IMG/VR virus record: IMGVR_UViG_3300033145_000719 | Span: 1-55,467 of that record | Length of the DNA: 55,467 nucleotides | Strand: one strand, 5' to 3' | Source: a virus | Shown here: positions 24,273 to 33,247 of the stretch, piece by piece | How the letters are laid out: each line of letters opens with the position of its first letter | How positions within the stretch are numbered: position 1 is the stretch's first letter | Position numbers and translations under genes: made by a program | Notes under the pieces: generated by a model | The model's database searches: none | What the model was told of the DNA's origin: nothing | The model's input: the letters and a program-made list of their open reading frames with translations, nothing else

Positions 24273-24584
24273 TTACTTGTTACCATTTGTCCTTACAATC
24301 TGTCCCACAATACTTTTAGCAAATTCTGTTAGTCCACCTGCTCCGCCGGACACTGCAACGCCTGTCAAAACATAATCTACATACTCACCGTATTGAATTT
24401 GTACCTCCAGTCCCAGCATGTTCAAGATGCCTGCTTTGTAGACTACGCACAAGACAACACCGATGACTAAAGCGACAAGTCCTGTGTACCGGTCACTGAT
24501 AAATACCTTGAATCTTCCAGTTAGTAACTGGATAAATAAAGCCAAAATAAATGCTGTTAAGAGAACACCAAATTCACTGTCCAT
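24273..24584 (-). CDS. Phage holin
   Basis: 103 aa with hydrophobic segments LLTAFILALFIQLL, YTGLVALVIGVVLCVVY and YVLTGVAVSGGAGGLTEFA. The tail is short and polar. Size, topology and position as the last gene after the lysin support a holin that opens the membrane for the endolysin. AGGAGAGG lies before the ATG. It overlaps the upstream gene by 11 bases. Confidence 0.75.
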   Translation of the reverse strand: MDSEFGVLLTAFILALFIQLLTGRFKVFISDRYTGLVALVIGVVLCVVYKAGILNMLGLEVQIQYGEYVDYVLTGVAVSGGAGGLTEFAKSIVGQIVRTNGNK

Positions 24585-24867
24585 TATAACACCTCTCCTT
24601 TACTAATTCATAAGTTTTCTCAAAAATATCTGGTTTGCAGGGATAAAATTCACCACGAATCCCTTTAATGACGTAATCACCAGGGCATACAACGTGATAA
24701 CCCTCAAGCGTGGGGCATTTGCCGTGTTCATGTGCTCGATGCCCACATTCCTTACAAATCCAATCTTCATCAGAATCCATCATAGTTATTTTAGCTTCAT
24801 CTGGCACATCTTCGTAAGGCCACTGCCATGCATCAATTACCACAGGTTTCTTCCGGTACTTAGCCAT
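24574..24867 (-). CDS. Conserved phage protein with GxxYPCKPDIFEKTY motif, 97 aa
   Basis: The N-terminus KYRKKPVVIDAWQW and the C-terminal VCPGDYVIKGIRGEFYPC followed by KPDIFEKTYELV are typical of a very common phage protein family of unknown function. A CxxC...H-rich middle (WICKECGHRAHEHGKCP) may bind zinc. It lies between lysin and holin, overlapping both. Confidence 0.65.
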   Translation of the reverse strand: MAKYRKKPVVIDAWQWPYEDVPDEAKITMMDSDEDWICKECGHRAHEHGKCPTLEGYHVVCPGDYVIKGIRGEFYPCKPDIFEKTYELVKERCYNGQ

Positions 24868-26203
24868 CTAACAATCCCTCCCGTATCAATATAGCCGTGG
24901 CAATATTCCTGCCGTGTCTTACAGTCTTACTGTTCCATCTCATCTGGCTTGAGCTACCTCCGTCTAGGTTCATAGCTTGGACACATCTCAGCTTTCTTAC
25001 CAACTCACGTAGTTTTTCTAATGACATTGCGTCTGTAGTAATTAGCTTCACTTCTCCTTGTTCTGTAATTCCTACGGCAGACCGAGGACGTACCGAGTTC
25101 ATGATGTCATCCTCAAAGCCTTCCCCATAATTTATTGAAGGTAACAGCAAAGGCCCTGCTCCTAGTGCATAAAGTACATTATGGAAACCCAGATTTTCTG
25201 CTGCAGCAATACCAGGTAGAATATCTGCTCTGATTTTTCCTGTGTCATTCCAGATACAGAACACGGAACGTGGTGGCCGCCAAGGTACTCTATCGGCTAT
25301 GACTTTGCCGTTAATGACCACTATTCCCAATGGATTTAGATTTTCATCCAAATACCCTCCATTTATGCCAGAACGGTCTATTGGGAACGGTCCTTTTACC
25401 GTAGCTACCTCCAAATGTTCTGGTAGAGCAGTAATTACGTCACAATTGGAAAAATGCTTAAAAGTTGGAAGATTACGCTTTTTACTTGTAGGCAGATGGT
25501 TGTTTGATTTGTTAATAGGAGTATCCACATATACTTTACCATTACGCCAATCTACTTGATGCCCAAGAGCCTCTAGTATTGGACGGATATGAGTTAGAGT
25601 CATACCGCCTACCAATGTTGAAGGAACATTAACTTGTTTGCCTTTTAGTATAATTGGCACACTGTTTATGGTTATTTTAGACTCCTTAAACGGTACGTTG
25701 AAGTACTTGCATATAGCTCTTGCTATAGCTGCAGCAATTTCATTGGTGTGGTTAATTATCCATACAGCATCTTGTACATTGTCATGAAAAGCTACTTCAA
25801 TGATTACAGCAGGTGCTTTTGTCTTGCGTAACTCATATAATTTAGTTGATGTTTTAATTCCTCTGTCTGGTGAAGGACTTAATGGTGCTACTTCGTTGTA
25901 GAGTACTTGCGCCAACTTCTTTCCCTTTACACTTCCTTCGTAATACCATACTTCTGTTCCTTGACCACCACCTGCATTAGAATGAATTGCTACATGAATA
26001 TCTACAGCCAAATTATTACTTTCTTTAGCAATTTCCTGCAGCGACATTTCAGGTTTATTACGAAATACAGTAAAACCGCTGTTTTTTAGCAAAGTCTCAA
26101 CTCGTTCGCCGATAGCTTGCATACGCTGTTCTTCTGTACCGTAGTTACCCACACCAACGTTCCAGTCTTGTACTGATGGACTGATATAAACTCGATAAGC
26201 CAT
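24860..26203 (-). CDS. Three-domain lysin: amidase_3, copper-amine-oxidase-like, NAGPA glycosidase
   Basis: 447 aa. Residues 1-172 are an N-acetylmuramoyl-L-alanine amidase_3 domain (VDIHVAIHSNAGGGQGTEVW with zinc His; PAVIIEVAFHDN with catalytic Glu). Residues ~175-245 resemble the copper-amine-oxidase N-terminal domain (INSVPIILKGKQVNVPS; ILEALGHQVDWRNGKV). Residues ~255-447 are a phosphodiester glycosidase (NAGPA) domain (SGINGGYLDENL; MNLDGGSSSQM). It would cleave peptidoglycan; the NAGPA part may act on wall glycopolymers or modified sugars. The combination is rare for an endolysin. It sits between XhlA-like and holin genes. Confidence 0.82.
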   Translation of the reverse strand: MAYRVYISPSVQDWNVGVGNYGTEEQRMQAIGERVETLLKNSGFTVFRNKPEMSLQEIAKESNNLAVDIHVAIHSNAGGGQGTEVWYYEGSVKGKKLAQVLYNEVAPLSPSPDRGIKTSTKLYELRKTKAPAVIIEVAFHDNVQDAVWIINHTNEIAAAIARAICKYFNVPFKESKITINSVPIILKGKQVNVPSTLVGGMTLTHIRPILEALGHQVDWRNGKVYVDTPINKSNNHLPTSKKRNLPTFKHFSNCDVITALPEHLEVATVKGPFPIDRSGINGGYLDENLNPLGIVVINGKVIADRVPWRPPRSVFCIWNDTGKIRADILPGIAAAENLGFHNVLYALGAGPLLLPSINYGEGFEDDIMNSVRPRSAVGITEQGEVKLITTDAMSLEKLRELVRKLRCVQAMNLDGGSSSQMRWNSKTVRHGRNIATAILIREGLLDG

Positions 26204-26214
26204 TTAAACGTACC

Positions 26215-26421
26215 TCACTTTCTAAGAATCAATATGTTGGCTATCAGTAGTACTAAAGAAGTAATCATTCCGCCCATTAAACCTATAAGCCAAAAATAAA
26301 ACCTGTTGAGTTTTTCATCAATAACCTGCAGTGAACCGTTTTGTTTTTTCTGCCACTTTTTCAAGCTGCTAATTTGTTCATCGTGACGTGTAACAGTAAT
26401 AACAATATCTTCCATTTTCAT
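26215..26421 (-). CDS. XhlA/BhlA-like lysis membrane protein, 68 aa
   Basis: An N-terminal amphipathic helix (VTRHDEQISSLKKWQKKQNGSLQ) is followed by one transmembrane segment (FYFWLIGLMGGMITSLVLLIANILIL). This is the hemolysin XhlA layout. In phages such proteins sit on the membrane and assist holin and lysin. Start behind GAGGGG. It lies just after the late terminator and before the lysin. Confidence 0.72.
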   Translation of the reverse strand: MKMEDIVITVTRHDEQISSLKKWQKKQNGSLQVIDEKLNRFYFWLIGLMGGMITSLVLLIANILILRK

Positions 26422-26476
26422 TTCTCAGCCCCTCTCGACACACGTTTTTGCAAATTAGGCTCATTTTGAAATGAGG

Positions 26477-26512
26477 AAAGGCTCCCTAGCTAGAGCTCTG
26501 GGGAGCCTTTTA
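26477..26512 (-). terminator. Rho-independent terminator after the structural operon
   Basis: AAAGGCTCCC (26477-26486) and GGGAGCCTTT (26501-26510) form a perfect 10-bp stem. It lies directly after the stop of the ejection protein and may limit read-through into the lysis genes. Confidence 0.72.
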
Positions 26513-29500
26513 TTAATAGCCTTTGAATGCCTTCCAGTTACCTATATTTTTGATATTGTCGGGATGACCATACCTGTCCTTAATATAACGTATAGCTGCT
26601 ACCATGTTGTGTACCGGGTCGTAGATGTTGTTCATTCCTTCGACTTGGTACGTTTTAAACGTGGACGGTAACATCTGAAGCAGTCCTGTTGCGTGTTCTC
26701 CGTTAACTGCCGTGGGGTTAACTGCACGTGGGTTGTAGTTAGACTCCCTAGCAGCAAGCCAGTAAAGCCCAGGCACCCAACTGGAATCAATACCCGCAAT
26801 ACGCGCCGCTTGGGAAACTACGTCAGCGAATGTCATACCAGTACCTTTTATAGGTACGTCCATACCCCTTTCTCTCAACAGGCTAACGCCACGCGAAACT
26901 ACTTGTGGCGGTTCAACTTTAACAATTCCTAACTGTCCAGGAGGTTGTTTGCCAGTTTCTCGTGCTGCCTCCGCCAAGTCTTGGTACATTTCTACCGTAC
27001 GTTCTAGCCTCCGCATTTCAGGCGTAGTGCCTTCGGTTATTCTGCCTTCTTCAATAGCTCCACGATGTTCTAAGAAGCTGTACAGCGATGGTCTACGGCC
27101 ATAATATTGTTGCAGATTGGTATAATTTTCATCAGTGAACAGCTTGTTAAGTTTTTCTCTGACTTCTTTATCGCTACCGGTGAATAAATCACCATGAGGA
27201 ACAAGTATATTTTCGTATATCCACGCATTTTGTTCCTCTGGGGATAGTTTGCTAAACCCTTTAACACTATCGGCTATGCTGTAAATAATATTGCGCTTAA
27301 AAGTATTTTTCGGTAGTTCATTTGCCACCTCCATAGCAGTTTCTTTAGCCTTAATCCTTTTGGTAGCTTCGGCTATTGGCTGCGACCCTGGAGATACCTT
27401 TCCTTCCTCTCGCTGCTTGCTTTGGTAAGCATCGATAACATTTTCCAGACGCCCCATAGCAAACGCCTCACTGAGAGGTTTATCGTATACGCTTACTGGT
27501 GATGTTAGTATCCCCAGAAGTCCTTGCAGTTTCGTAGACACAAGTTTTGGACGTTCTAGCATCTTTGGAAAAGCTTTTTCAATCTCCCAAGCCGGAGTAA
27601 GTTGTTTCAGTGAAGCGACGGTACGATCTGCAATTTTCTGCTTCCAGTCAGCAAGCTCGTCCTCTGTAATAGGTTTTCCTGTTGTAGGGTCCCTGCCAAA
27701 GACTCCGATAAAGGGAAGGCTGAGCAGAGGTGAAAGCGACCGCCCAAACTCCCTACCAGCTCCGAGGACGGGTCCTTCCTCGCCGCCGAAATATGCAATA
27801 GCAGTCTCCCAAGGAGGTTGAGGATTAATGTATACTATCTTACCTTCATCATCAGTATCTAAGATTAAAGCAGTTTGCAGCCAGTTAGGAAGTTGTGAGA
27901 CATCAACATCGTTCAAATCAGATAACATGTCTTGAAACCTAAAGTAGCTTGTGTAAGCCCCTGGAGCTTCTGCCAACGCAAGAATACTTCTTGGTATAGC
28001 AAACCTTACCCAACTGTAGAAAGGTATTAGATATTGTCTAACGCCCCTTTCAGCTCTTGTTAACTGTGAGTAGTCAAACAAATAACGTTTGACAAGATTA
28101 GCAGCTTCTTCAGCAGGCATTCCCTGTTCTAAAAAGTGTCTGAAAGCAGCCATTCTTGAAAGAGAGTCAACGAATTCACCGACAGCTCTACCGGCATAAA
28201 CTCCAGGTATACGTTCAGCTATTGTCGCACCACGTGGACCTATAAGAACTGTTTTGATTTTGCTTATAGCTCCCCCTGTAGCTTTCTCCAGGTACTTTTC
28301 CATTTCCCTAGCTACACTCTTCGGAGCTTGTACAACATCGAAAAACTGTCCTTGACCTTCAAGACCATACCGTTTGAACAAATCCAGTATTTCTTTGTCA
28401 CGAGACGTTTTTGCAAGAAGTGTTTCTACTGCTTCCTTATAAAGCTTCGGCTGTTTGCTGTAAGGGATACCAGCCATACGCATGAGTATCATGTTACCTG
28501 TGGTGTTAATGAAGTGGAAGGCTGGCCGTAAAGATGTAACAAGCCCCTTGAAAATTGTAGTAACTTCATTTACAGCCTTACCAAGTAATTTAAATGTCTC
28601 GTCATCCATTTCAAGTACAGGTTTTACGGAATTAAATGCTCTAGCGACTTCTGGGTGTATCATAGTTCCTTTTAGCCACGGGAACAGCTTTCCGCCATCT
28701 TCCCAATCTCGCAGCACCATTTCTTTGGCTTCTTTTGCAGGTTTTATTAAACCTTTAGCAGCCAAATCATCAGTAATTCTTTTCAGCCCTAAAAGTTTTT
28801 CAGCCTGCGCTCTGTAAGTAGCGTTGATCAATGCAATGTCTTCGTAAGGCTCAAATCCCAATTGCTTTAAATCTTCTATGGTTGGTACAGCACGTCTGTA
28901 CATGAAAGACGGCTTCGCACCTGGAACTCTTTCTTTAGCTACCTTTTCAGCCCATGCCTTCAGTATTTTGTCTGCATTTTCAGGCTTCTTCTTCAAAATG
29001 TGCGGTACATAGTGTTCTATTAAAGTTTCTGCGAAATCATCTCCGAAAGCTTCTACAAGACGCCCCGTAATCTCGTCCATAGATTCACTGTATATACGCT
29101 CAGCCTTTAACAACTGGTCTACTATGTTAGGATCAGCGTTTTTAGCAAAAAACTGTTGTTTTGCAGTAACTGGAAGTTCTTTAAAGTTAGCGTAAGCTTT
29201 TCTTATGTTTTCTGGTATATTCTCTTTGGCCCATGTTTCTACAGTTTTCCCACCAGCCTCTGTGCTCATTCTAGAAGCTTCTTTTGCTTGTGTATAAAGT
29301 CTGCGGATGTTCTCTGCGAGCTCTGCATGTTCTGCGGAAGTCATACCCTCCTTATATAGCGGTGTTAGCGGTCTAAATCCCTTAACTCCAGCATTAACTA
29401 TACGTCTCAGTTCCGGGTTTTCTATAACTGCCCTAGCCCATGCCTTGCCTGCCGCCTTGCGCAGCGGTTCCAGATTAGCCAGCGGTATGCCTCTTCCAGC

Positions 29501-30901
29501 CCAGCCAAACTGCAAATACCACCCAGGCTTGGAAGCTCCTCGCAGAGCACGTTCCTCACTGCGCAGACGTTTCACTAGGTCCTGTGCTTGTTCTAGTGAC
29601 GTTTTCGCAGCATCCAACCTAAGCTTAGCGTTCTCAGCAACTCTCATCTTGCTCTGTAACTCTTCTATTTGTCTTGCAATGTCATTACGCTCAGCAACCT
29701 TCTTAGAGATACTGTCTAACCGTTGTTTAAGCTTCTTCTTAGAAAGTCCTGTAACTTTAGTAAATTTTCCTGAACTGAACGCTGCACCTGGTACTCCAGG
29801 TTTCACCTGACGGCTTTGCATAGCCTGCTGTAGCTTTTCCGCTAACGGTTTTCCAGCTTTTGCTATATCTTCTTCAGCTCTTGCTAGGCGTTTTTCAAGG
29901 TTCGGAAGGGCTTTGTGGGCCTTCTCGCCTTCCTTAATAGTCTTCTCAATTTCCGCAGCAAGCTTCTGCGCATTTTCTGCACGCTTACTGACAAGCCTTT
30001 CCGCTCTTGCTATACCATGTTCCAAACTACGCAATCTTCTGGTAGTTTGGAGGGCCTTTTCTACTGCTTTAGTACCTTTCAGGGTTTTACCGGCAACGTT
30101 AATTCCTTTTGCTACTGGACCTATTCCTACATACATTGTAGGGTCTGTTGCTATACCAGTAGCAAAATCCAGCACTTCTGCAGTTATCTCCTTACCTCTA
30201 GGAGAAAGGTTTCGCAAACCTGGAATAACATCCATTACTTCGGGAGCAATAATATGTTTTGGTGCTTCTTCTGGATGAGCAAAAGCACGTAATGCAGCAA
30301 CTACAGCTCCAGGCTGTCGTTTAATTTGTGCTTCTAAAAAACCTGTACCACTTTCTTTGCGCAGTTCTTGAGGCATATACGTCCAGTAAGTTTTGTAAGC
30401 TGCATGAGGTCTTTCAAGCTGACGCATTGTCCAATTAAGGGCTTCAACATACCACGGAGCACCTTTCCTACCACTAACGGCTTGCTCTGCCGCCTCGATG
30501 ACTTTCTTAGGCGCTCCCCCCTGCTTCAAAAGTTCAGGGATATTTTCTGGCTCACGGTAGCCCAGTTTAGCAGCTTCACGGGAGAGTGTGTTTACCCACT
30601 CTTCTTTTTGTTCTTCCGTAGCCGCTTCCGGGAGAGGAGGTATACTTTCAGCTAATGCGGCAGCTGCTGATTTTTGCAAGGCGCGTTCGCGTACACGCGG
30701 GTATTCTTTTAACTTCTCACTCCGGTACTTGGCAGCTTCAGAAGATAACCGCGCGTCATCAACAGGCTGTCTCTGGCTTTGAACCACCAGGCGCCGTAGA
30801 TTTTTTAACTGTTCTTTTAACGCCCTTCTTCGCTCTAACTGTTCTTTTAACGCTCTGCTTCGCTTTAACTGACTTATTCGATTTAACAGACTTATAGGCA
30901 T
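26513..30901 (-). CDS. Large internal virion/ejection protein with lytic transglycosylase domain
   Basis: 1462 aa. The N-terminus holds short charged repeats (RALKEQLERRRALKEQLKN). Residues ~280-470 are coiled coil. A middle segment has KRYLFDYSQLTRAERGVRQY and LIPFYSWVRFAIPRSI, a sequence seen in very large phage virion proteins. The C-terminal ~110 residues are an SLT domain: VPGLYWLAARESNYNPRAVN (catalytic Glu), HATGLLQMLPSTFKTY and AAIRYIKDRYG. It probably travels in the capsid and is ejected, the SLT part opening the cell wall for DNA entry. It is the last gene of the structural operon. Confidence 0.8.
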   Translation of the reverse strand: MPISLLNRISQLKRSRALKEQLERRRALKEQLKNLRRLVVQSQRQPVDDARLSSEAAKYRSEKLKEYPRVRERALQKSAAAALAESIPPLPEAATEEQKEEWVNTLSREAAKLGYREPENIPELLKQGGAPKKVIEAAEQAVSGRKGAPWYVEALNWTMRQLERPHAAYKTYWTYMPQELRKESGTGFLEAQIKRQPGAVVAALRAFAHPEEAPKHIIAPEVMDVIPGLRNLSPRGKEITAEVLDFATGIATDPTMYVGIGPVAKGINVAGKTLKGTKAVEKALQTTRRLRSLEHGIARAERLVSKRAENAQKLAAEIEKTIKEGEKAHKALPNLEKRLARAEEDIAKAGKPLAEKLQQAMQSRQVKPGVPGAAFSSGKFTKVTGLSKKKLKQRLDSISKKVAERNDIARQIEELQSKMRVAENAKLRLDAAKTSLEQAQDLVKRLRSEERALRGASKPGWYLQFGWAGRGIPLANLEPLRKAAGKAWARAVIENPELRRIVNAGVKGFRPLTPLYKEGMTSAEHAELAENIRRLYTQAKEASRMSTEAGGKTVETWAKENIPENIRKAYANFKELPVTAKQQFFAKNADPNIVDQLLKAERIYSESMDEITGRLVEAFGDDFAETLIEHYVPHILKKKPENADKILKAWAEKVAKERVPGAKPSFMYRRAVPTIEDLKQLGFEPYEDIALINATYRAQAEKLLGLKRITDDLAAKGLIKPAKEAKEMVLRDWEDGGKLFPWLKGTMIHPEVARAFNSVKPVLEMDDETFKLLGKAVNEVTTIFKGLVTSLRPAFHFINTTGNMILMRMAGIPYSKQPKLYKEAVETLLAKTSRDKEILDLFKRYGLEGQGQFFDVVQAPKSVAREMEKYLEKATGGAISKIKTVLIGPRGATIAERIPGVYAGRAVGEFVDSLSRMAAFRHFLEQGMPAEEAANLVKRYLFDYSQLTRAERGVRQYLIPFYSWVRFAIPRSILALAEAPGAYTSYFRFQDMLSDLNDVDVSQLPNWLQTALILDTDDEGKIVYINPQPPWETAIAYFGGEEGPVLGAGREFGRSLSPLLSLPFIGVFGRDPTTGKPITEDELADWKQKIADRTVASLKQLTPAWEIEKAFPKMLERPKLVSTKLQGLLGILTSPVSVYDKPLSEAFAMGRLENVIDAYQSKQREEGKVSPGSQPIAEATKRIKAKETAMEVANELPKNTFKRNIIYSIADSVKGFSKLSPEEQNAWIYENILVPHGDLFTGSDKEVREKLNKLFTDENYTNLQQYYGRRPSLYSFLEHRGAIEEGRITEGTTPEMRRLERTVEMYQDLAEAARETGKQPPGQLGIVKVEPPQVVSRGVSLLRERGMDVPIKGTGMTFADVVSQAARIAGIDSSWVPGLYWLAARESNYNPRAVNPTAVNGEHATGLLQMLPSTFKTYQVEGMNNIYDPVHNMVAAIRYIKDRYGHPDNIKNIGNWKAFKGY

Positions 30902-30917
30902 TTACAATACCCCCAAG

Positions 30918-31337
30918 TCAAGAACCGGCTGAAAGCGGACCTTTGTAAAACTGCTTCCAATAATTCCAATTCTTCATTATTTCATTTATGCGTTTATTTC
31001 CGCTGTCTGTCGCACTACCGTTTACGTCCTTCATTCTGTCCTTTAACCGATTATAAGCTTCGTCAAACTTAGGCCCTGTAGATTGGCCAGTCCCCACTGG
31101 CGTCATACTTCCTGACCCCATACTTAAGCGCTGCTGTATATTTTCTAAAGCTTTGTTGTGGCGTTCCATTTCTTCCTGCTCCCTTTCCCACTGCCTTTGT
31201 GTCGCAGTCTTGGTCCCCGGCGTGAAAGGCATATAAACAGGATTAGCTGCACGATAAGTGTTTATTGCTTTTAGCAGTTCAGTTAGCCTGTCTAACGGGC
31301 TTATTACCGGTTCTGCACCATACTTTACATTAGCCAA
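30918..31337 (-). CDS. Virion-associated hypothetical protein, ~139 aa
   Basis: No family recognised. Polar, with a Met/Gln/Glu-rich helical part (RQWEREQEEMERHNKALENIQQ) and a flexible Gly/Ser region. I chose TTG 31337, eight bases after GGAGGTGG and directly after the upstream stop, rather than the upstream ATG at 31385. Its place among ejection-protein genes suggests an internal virion role. Confidence 0.55.
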   Translation of the reverse strand: MANVKYGAEPVISPLDRLTELLKAINTYRAANPVYMPFTPGTKTATQRQWEREQEEMERHNKALENIQQRLSMGSGSMTPVGTGQSTGPKFDEAYNRLKDRMKDVNGSATDSGNKRINEIMKNWNYWKQFYKGPLSAGS

Positions 31338-31338
31338 C

Positions 31339-32802
31339 TTAAACACCACCTCCAAGTAAGTGGTCAATAAATTCTTTCGGAACATAAGCTACTCCATCTC
31401 TGATGTAACCACCGGAATCTTCAGGCTTAAAACGCTGACCATTTACAATAACTTCTTTAGTTAATGGGTCGTAACTGACTATTGCACCGCGGCTTTCTGC
31501 ATAACTGCGTAATGGCACTAAATTTCCGTTAGCAGAAGCTGTTAGTGATGGCACTGTACTGGCAGTTGAAGGAGAAGTGTCCGGTACCTGTCCAAAAATT
31601 TTTGCAATTGCAGTAGGAAGTTCTTGTCTGTACTGTTCAGAGTAAGCGAAATATGGTAGTAGGCTTAAAGCAGTTGTATAAGCATTTTGTTGCGCTCCAG
31701 TAGCCGTTTGTGCCAATTGTTGTGTCGCGTTATATAAGCGTTCCCAGTCGCCTGTTGCCCTTGCATAAGCCATGTCACGTAAATTCTCTAGTTGTTGCTG
31801 TGTTAACTGTCCACGTGTTTCAGCAAGTGACTGCAACTGGTCGCTAATTTCCTGTTTATTTTGCTGCAGCCACTGCTGTATGTTAGCTAACTTAGCGGCT
31901 TTCTCAGCCTCGGACTGAGCAAGCTGTCGCTGCCTTTCTTCTTCTATCTGAGCTGACAACCAATCAACGACACCACTTCGTCCAGCACCTCTAGCAATTG
32001 CGCTTTCCAAAGCTTTTGCACGTGCCTCTTCAGTAGCAGCCGACAGCGCTTCAGGCACACCTTCATATGCTGCACTAATAGCTCTACTTTGCTCTTCAGC
32101 TTGAGTCTCTAGCCGCTGTAGTGCTCGTTCTAATGCTTGTTGCCTCGGTGTTATCTGCAAATCTGCATATTGTTTTGCTCTCCGCAAAAGCTCTTCTTCA
32201 TTCGGCATTTTATAGCGAGGCACCTGTGCTAGCAAGTCTCGTAAAGCCTGTTCATAAGGAATGGAGTATTTATCCAAATGCTCATTGAATTTCTCTAATA
32301 AATCTTCCAACGAGTACTTCCCTTCGCTAACACCACCAGTTAACTGCTGTTGATTGCCAGGTGTATAAGTGTACTTTCCAGAAGCTATAGTACTTTCAAT
32401 TTTATTAGCTATATCTGGTGAAATTGTACTTACGCCAGCGTTTTCTGTGTACGCCCCTTTCATTATCATGGAAGAGTGCCCAGTTTTGGGGTCATATACC
32501 CTAATATTACCACTTTCTGGGAGATATTCTACAGTGTATCCTTTATTTTCAAAATACTGCCGCGTTTGTACATTACTACTAGATTGGGAGCTTTTACCGC
32601 TGGAGCTGCTAGAACTAGTTTTACCAGAACTGCTAGTTCCTGTCGTTGAAGATGGTTTTGAAAGGCTGTATCCTACCCTAGCTGCATCTGCTTCTAATCT
32701 CTTTTGTAAATCCTTGTCGCCACTTTTCACAGCCTGCTCATAGCGTTTCTGTTGACCTGCAGCATAAGACTCTTTACCACCCCATTTGTCCCAGTAGCCC
32801 AT
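31339..32802 (-). CDS. Internal virion / ejection-type coiled-coil protein, 487 aa
   Basis: A Ser/Gly/Lys-rich linker (STTGTSSSGKTSSSSSSGK) at ~55-75 joins a short N-terminal part to a long Ala/Gln/Glu helical region (~190-390). Motifs include REALEKQ-like repeats and RALQRLETQAEEQSRAI. The C-terminus has a compact domain (AESRGAIVSYDPLTKEVIVNG). Composition and location resemble podovirus ejection proteins; no specific family is recognised. Confidence 0.6.
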   Translation of the reverse strand: MGYWDKWGGKESYAAGQQKRYEQAVKSGDKDLQKRLEADAARVGYSLSKPSSTTGTSSSGKTSSSSSSGKSSQSSSNVQTRQYFENKGYTVEYLPESGNIRVYDPKTGHSSMIMKGAYTENAGVSTISPDIANKIESTIASGKYTYTPGNQQQLTGGVSEGKYSLEDLLEKFNEHLDKYSIPYEQALRDLLAQVPRYKMPNEEELLRRAKQYADLQITPRQQALERALQRLETQAEEQSRAISAAYEGVPEALSAATEEARAKALESAIARGAGRSGVVDWLSAQIEEERQRQLAQSEAEKAAKLANIQQWLQQNKQEISDQLQSLAETRGQLTQQQLENLRDMAYARATGDWERLYNATQQLAQTATGAQQNAYTTALSLLPYFAYSEQYRQELPTAIAKIFGQVPDTSPSTASTVPSLTASANGNLVPLRSYAESRGAIVSYDPLTKEVIVNGQRFKPEDSGGYIRDGVAYVPKEFIDHLLGGGV

Positions 32803-32803
32803 T

Positions 32804-33235
32804 TTAACTCACCTCCTGTTTTGATAGTCTTGCTTCAGCAGTAGCCAATCGGCTTTTGACGTTACTTAACTCCTTCTTAGCGTCAGCCAACTCAGCTTCC
32901 GCCTTTTCCAACCGTTTTAATAAATTTATCAACCGCAGGTTCTCCGGCTCTTTGTCGTGCAACAGGTGCTCTATGGCCTCCGTCCTGCTGGCATATTTAA
33001 TCCCCTGCGCCTTAGCTATTAGAGCTGGATCAGGGGATAAGGTTTCAACGGTATGCGGGATATTTAGCTCTTTCAGCTTAGATACTGCTAAATCAGCTTC
33101 TTCTTGTGAGTAACAGACAATGCCGTCTTTTTCTATTTGATGGGCATGGAAATTTCCGCGTTGCCCACTCGTTAACGTGACGTGGATAAAATGCGTGGCG
33201 AACACTACAAAGCCGTCAACTGTTTTAAGAAACAT
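32804..33235 (-). CDS. Hypothetical virion protein with C-terminal coiled coil, 143 aa
   Basis: The N-terminal half is globular (ATHFIHVTLTSGQRGNFHA). The C-terminal half is a clear heptad coiled coil (LINLLKRLEKAEAELADAKKE, NVKSRLATAEARL). I chose ATG 33235, six bases after GAGGTG. It follows the tailspike gene and may be a tail or fibre-associated protein or chaperone. Confidence 0.55.
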   Translation of the reverse strand: MFLKTVDGFVVFATHFIHVTLTSGQRGNFHAHQIEKDGIVCYSQEEADLAVSKLKELNIPHTVETLSPDPALIAKAQGIKYASRTEAIEHLLHDKEPENLRLINLLKRLEKAEAELADAKKELSNVKSRLATAEARLSKQEVS

Positions 33236-33247
33236 TGAAAACACCTC

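Noticed and set aside
26513-30901. Many plus-strand ORFs opposite the large virion gene (e.g. 29307-29810)
   Set aside because: They are reverse-strand shadows with no ribosome sites and Ser/Leu-rich, unlikely compositions.
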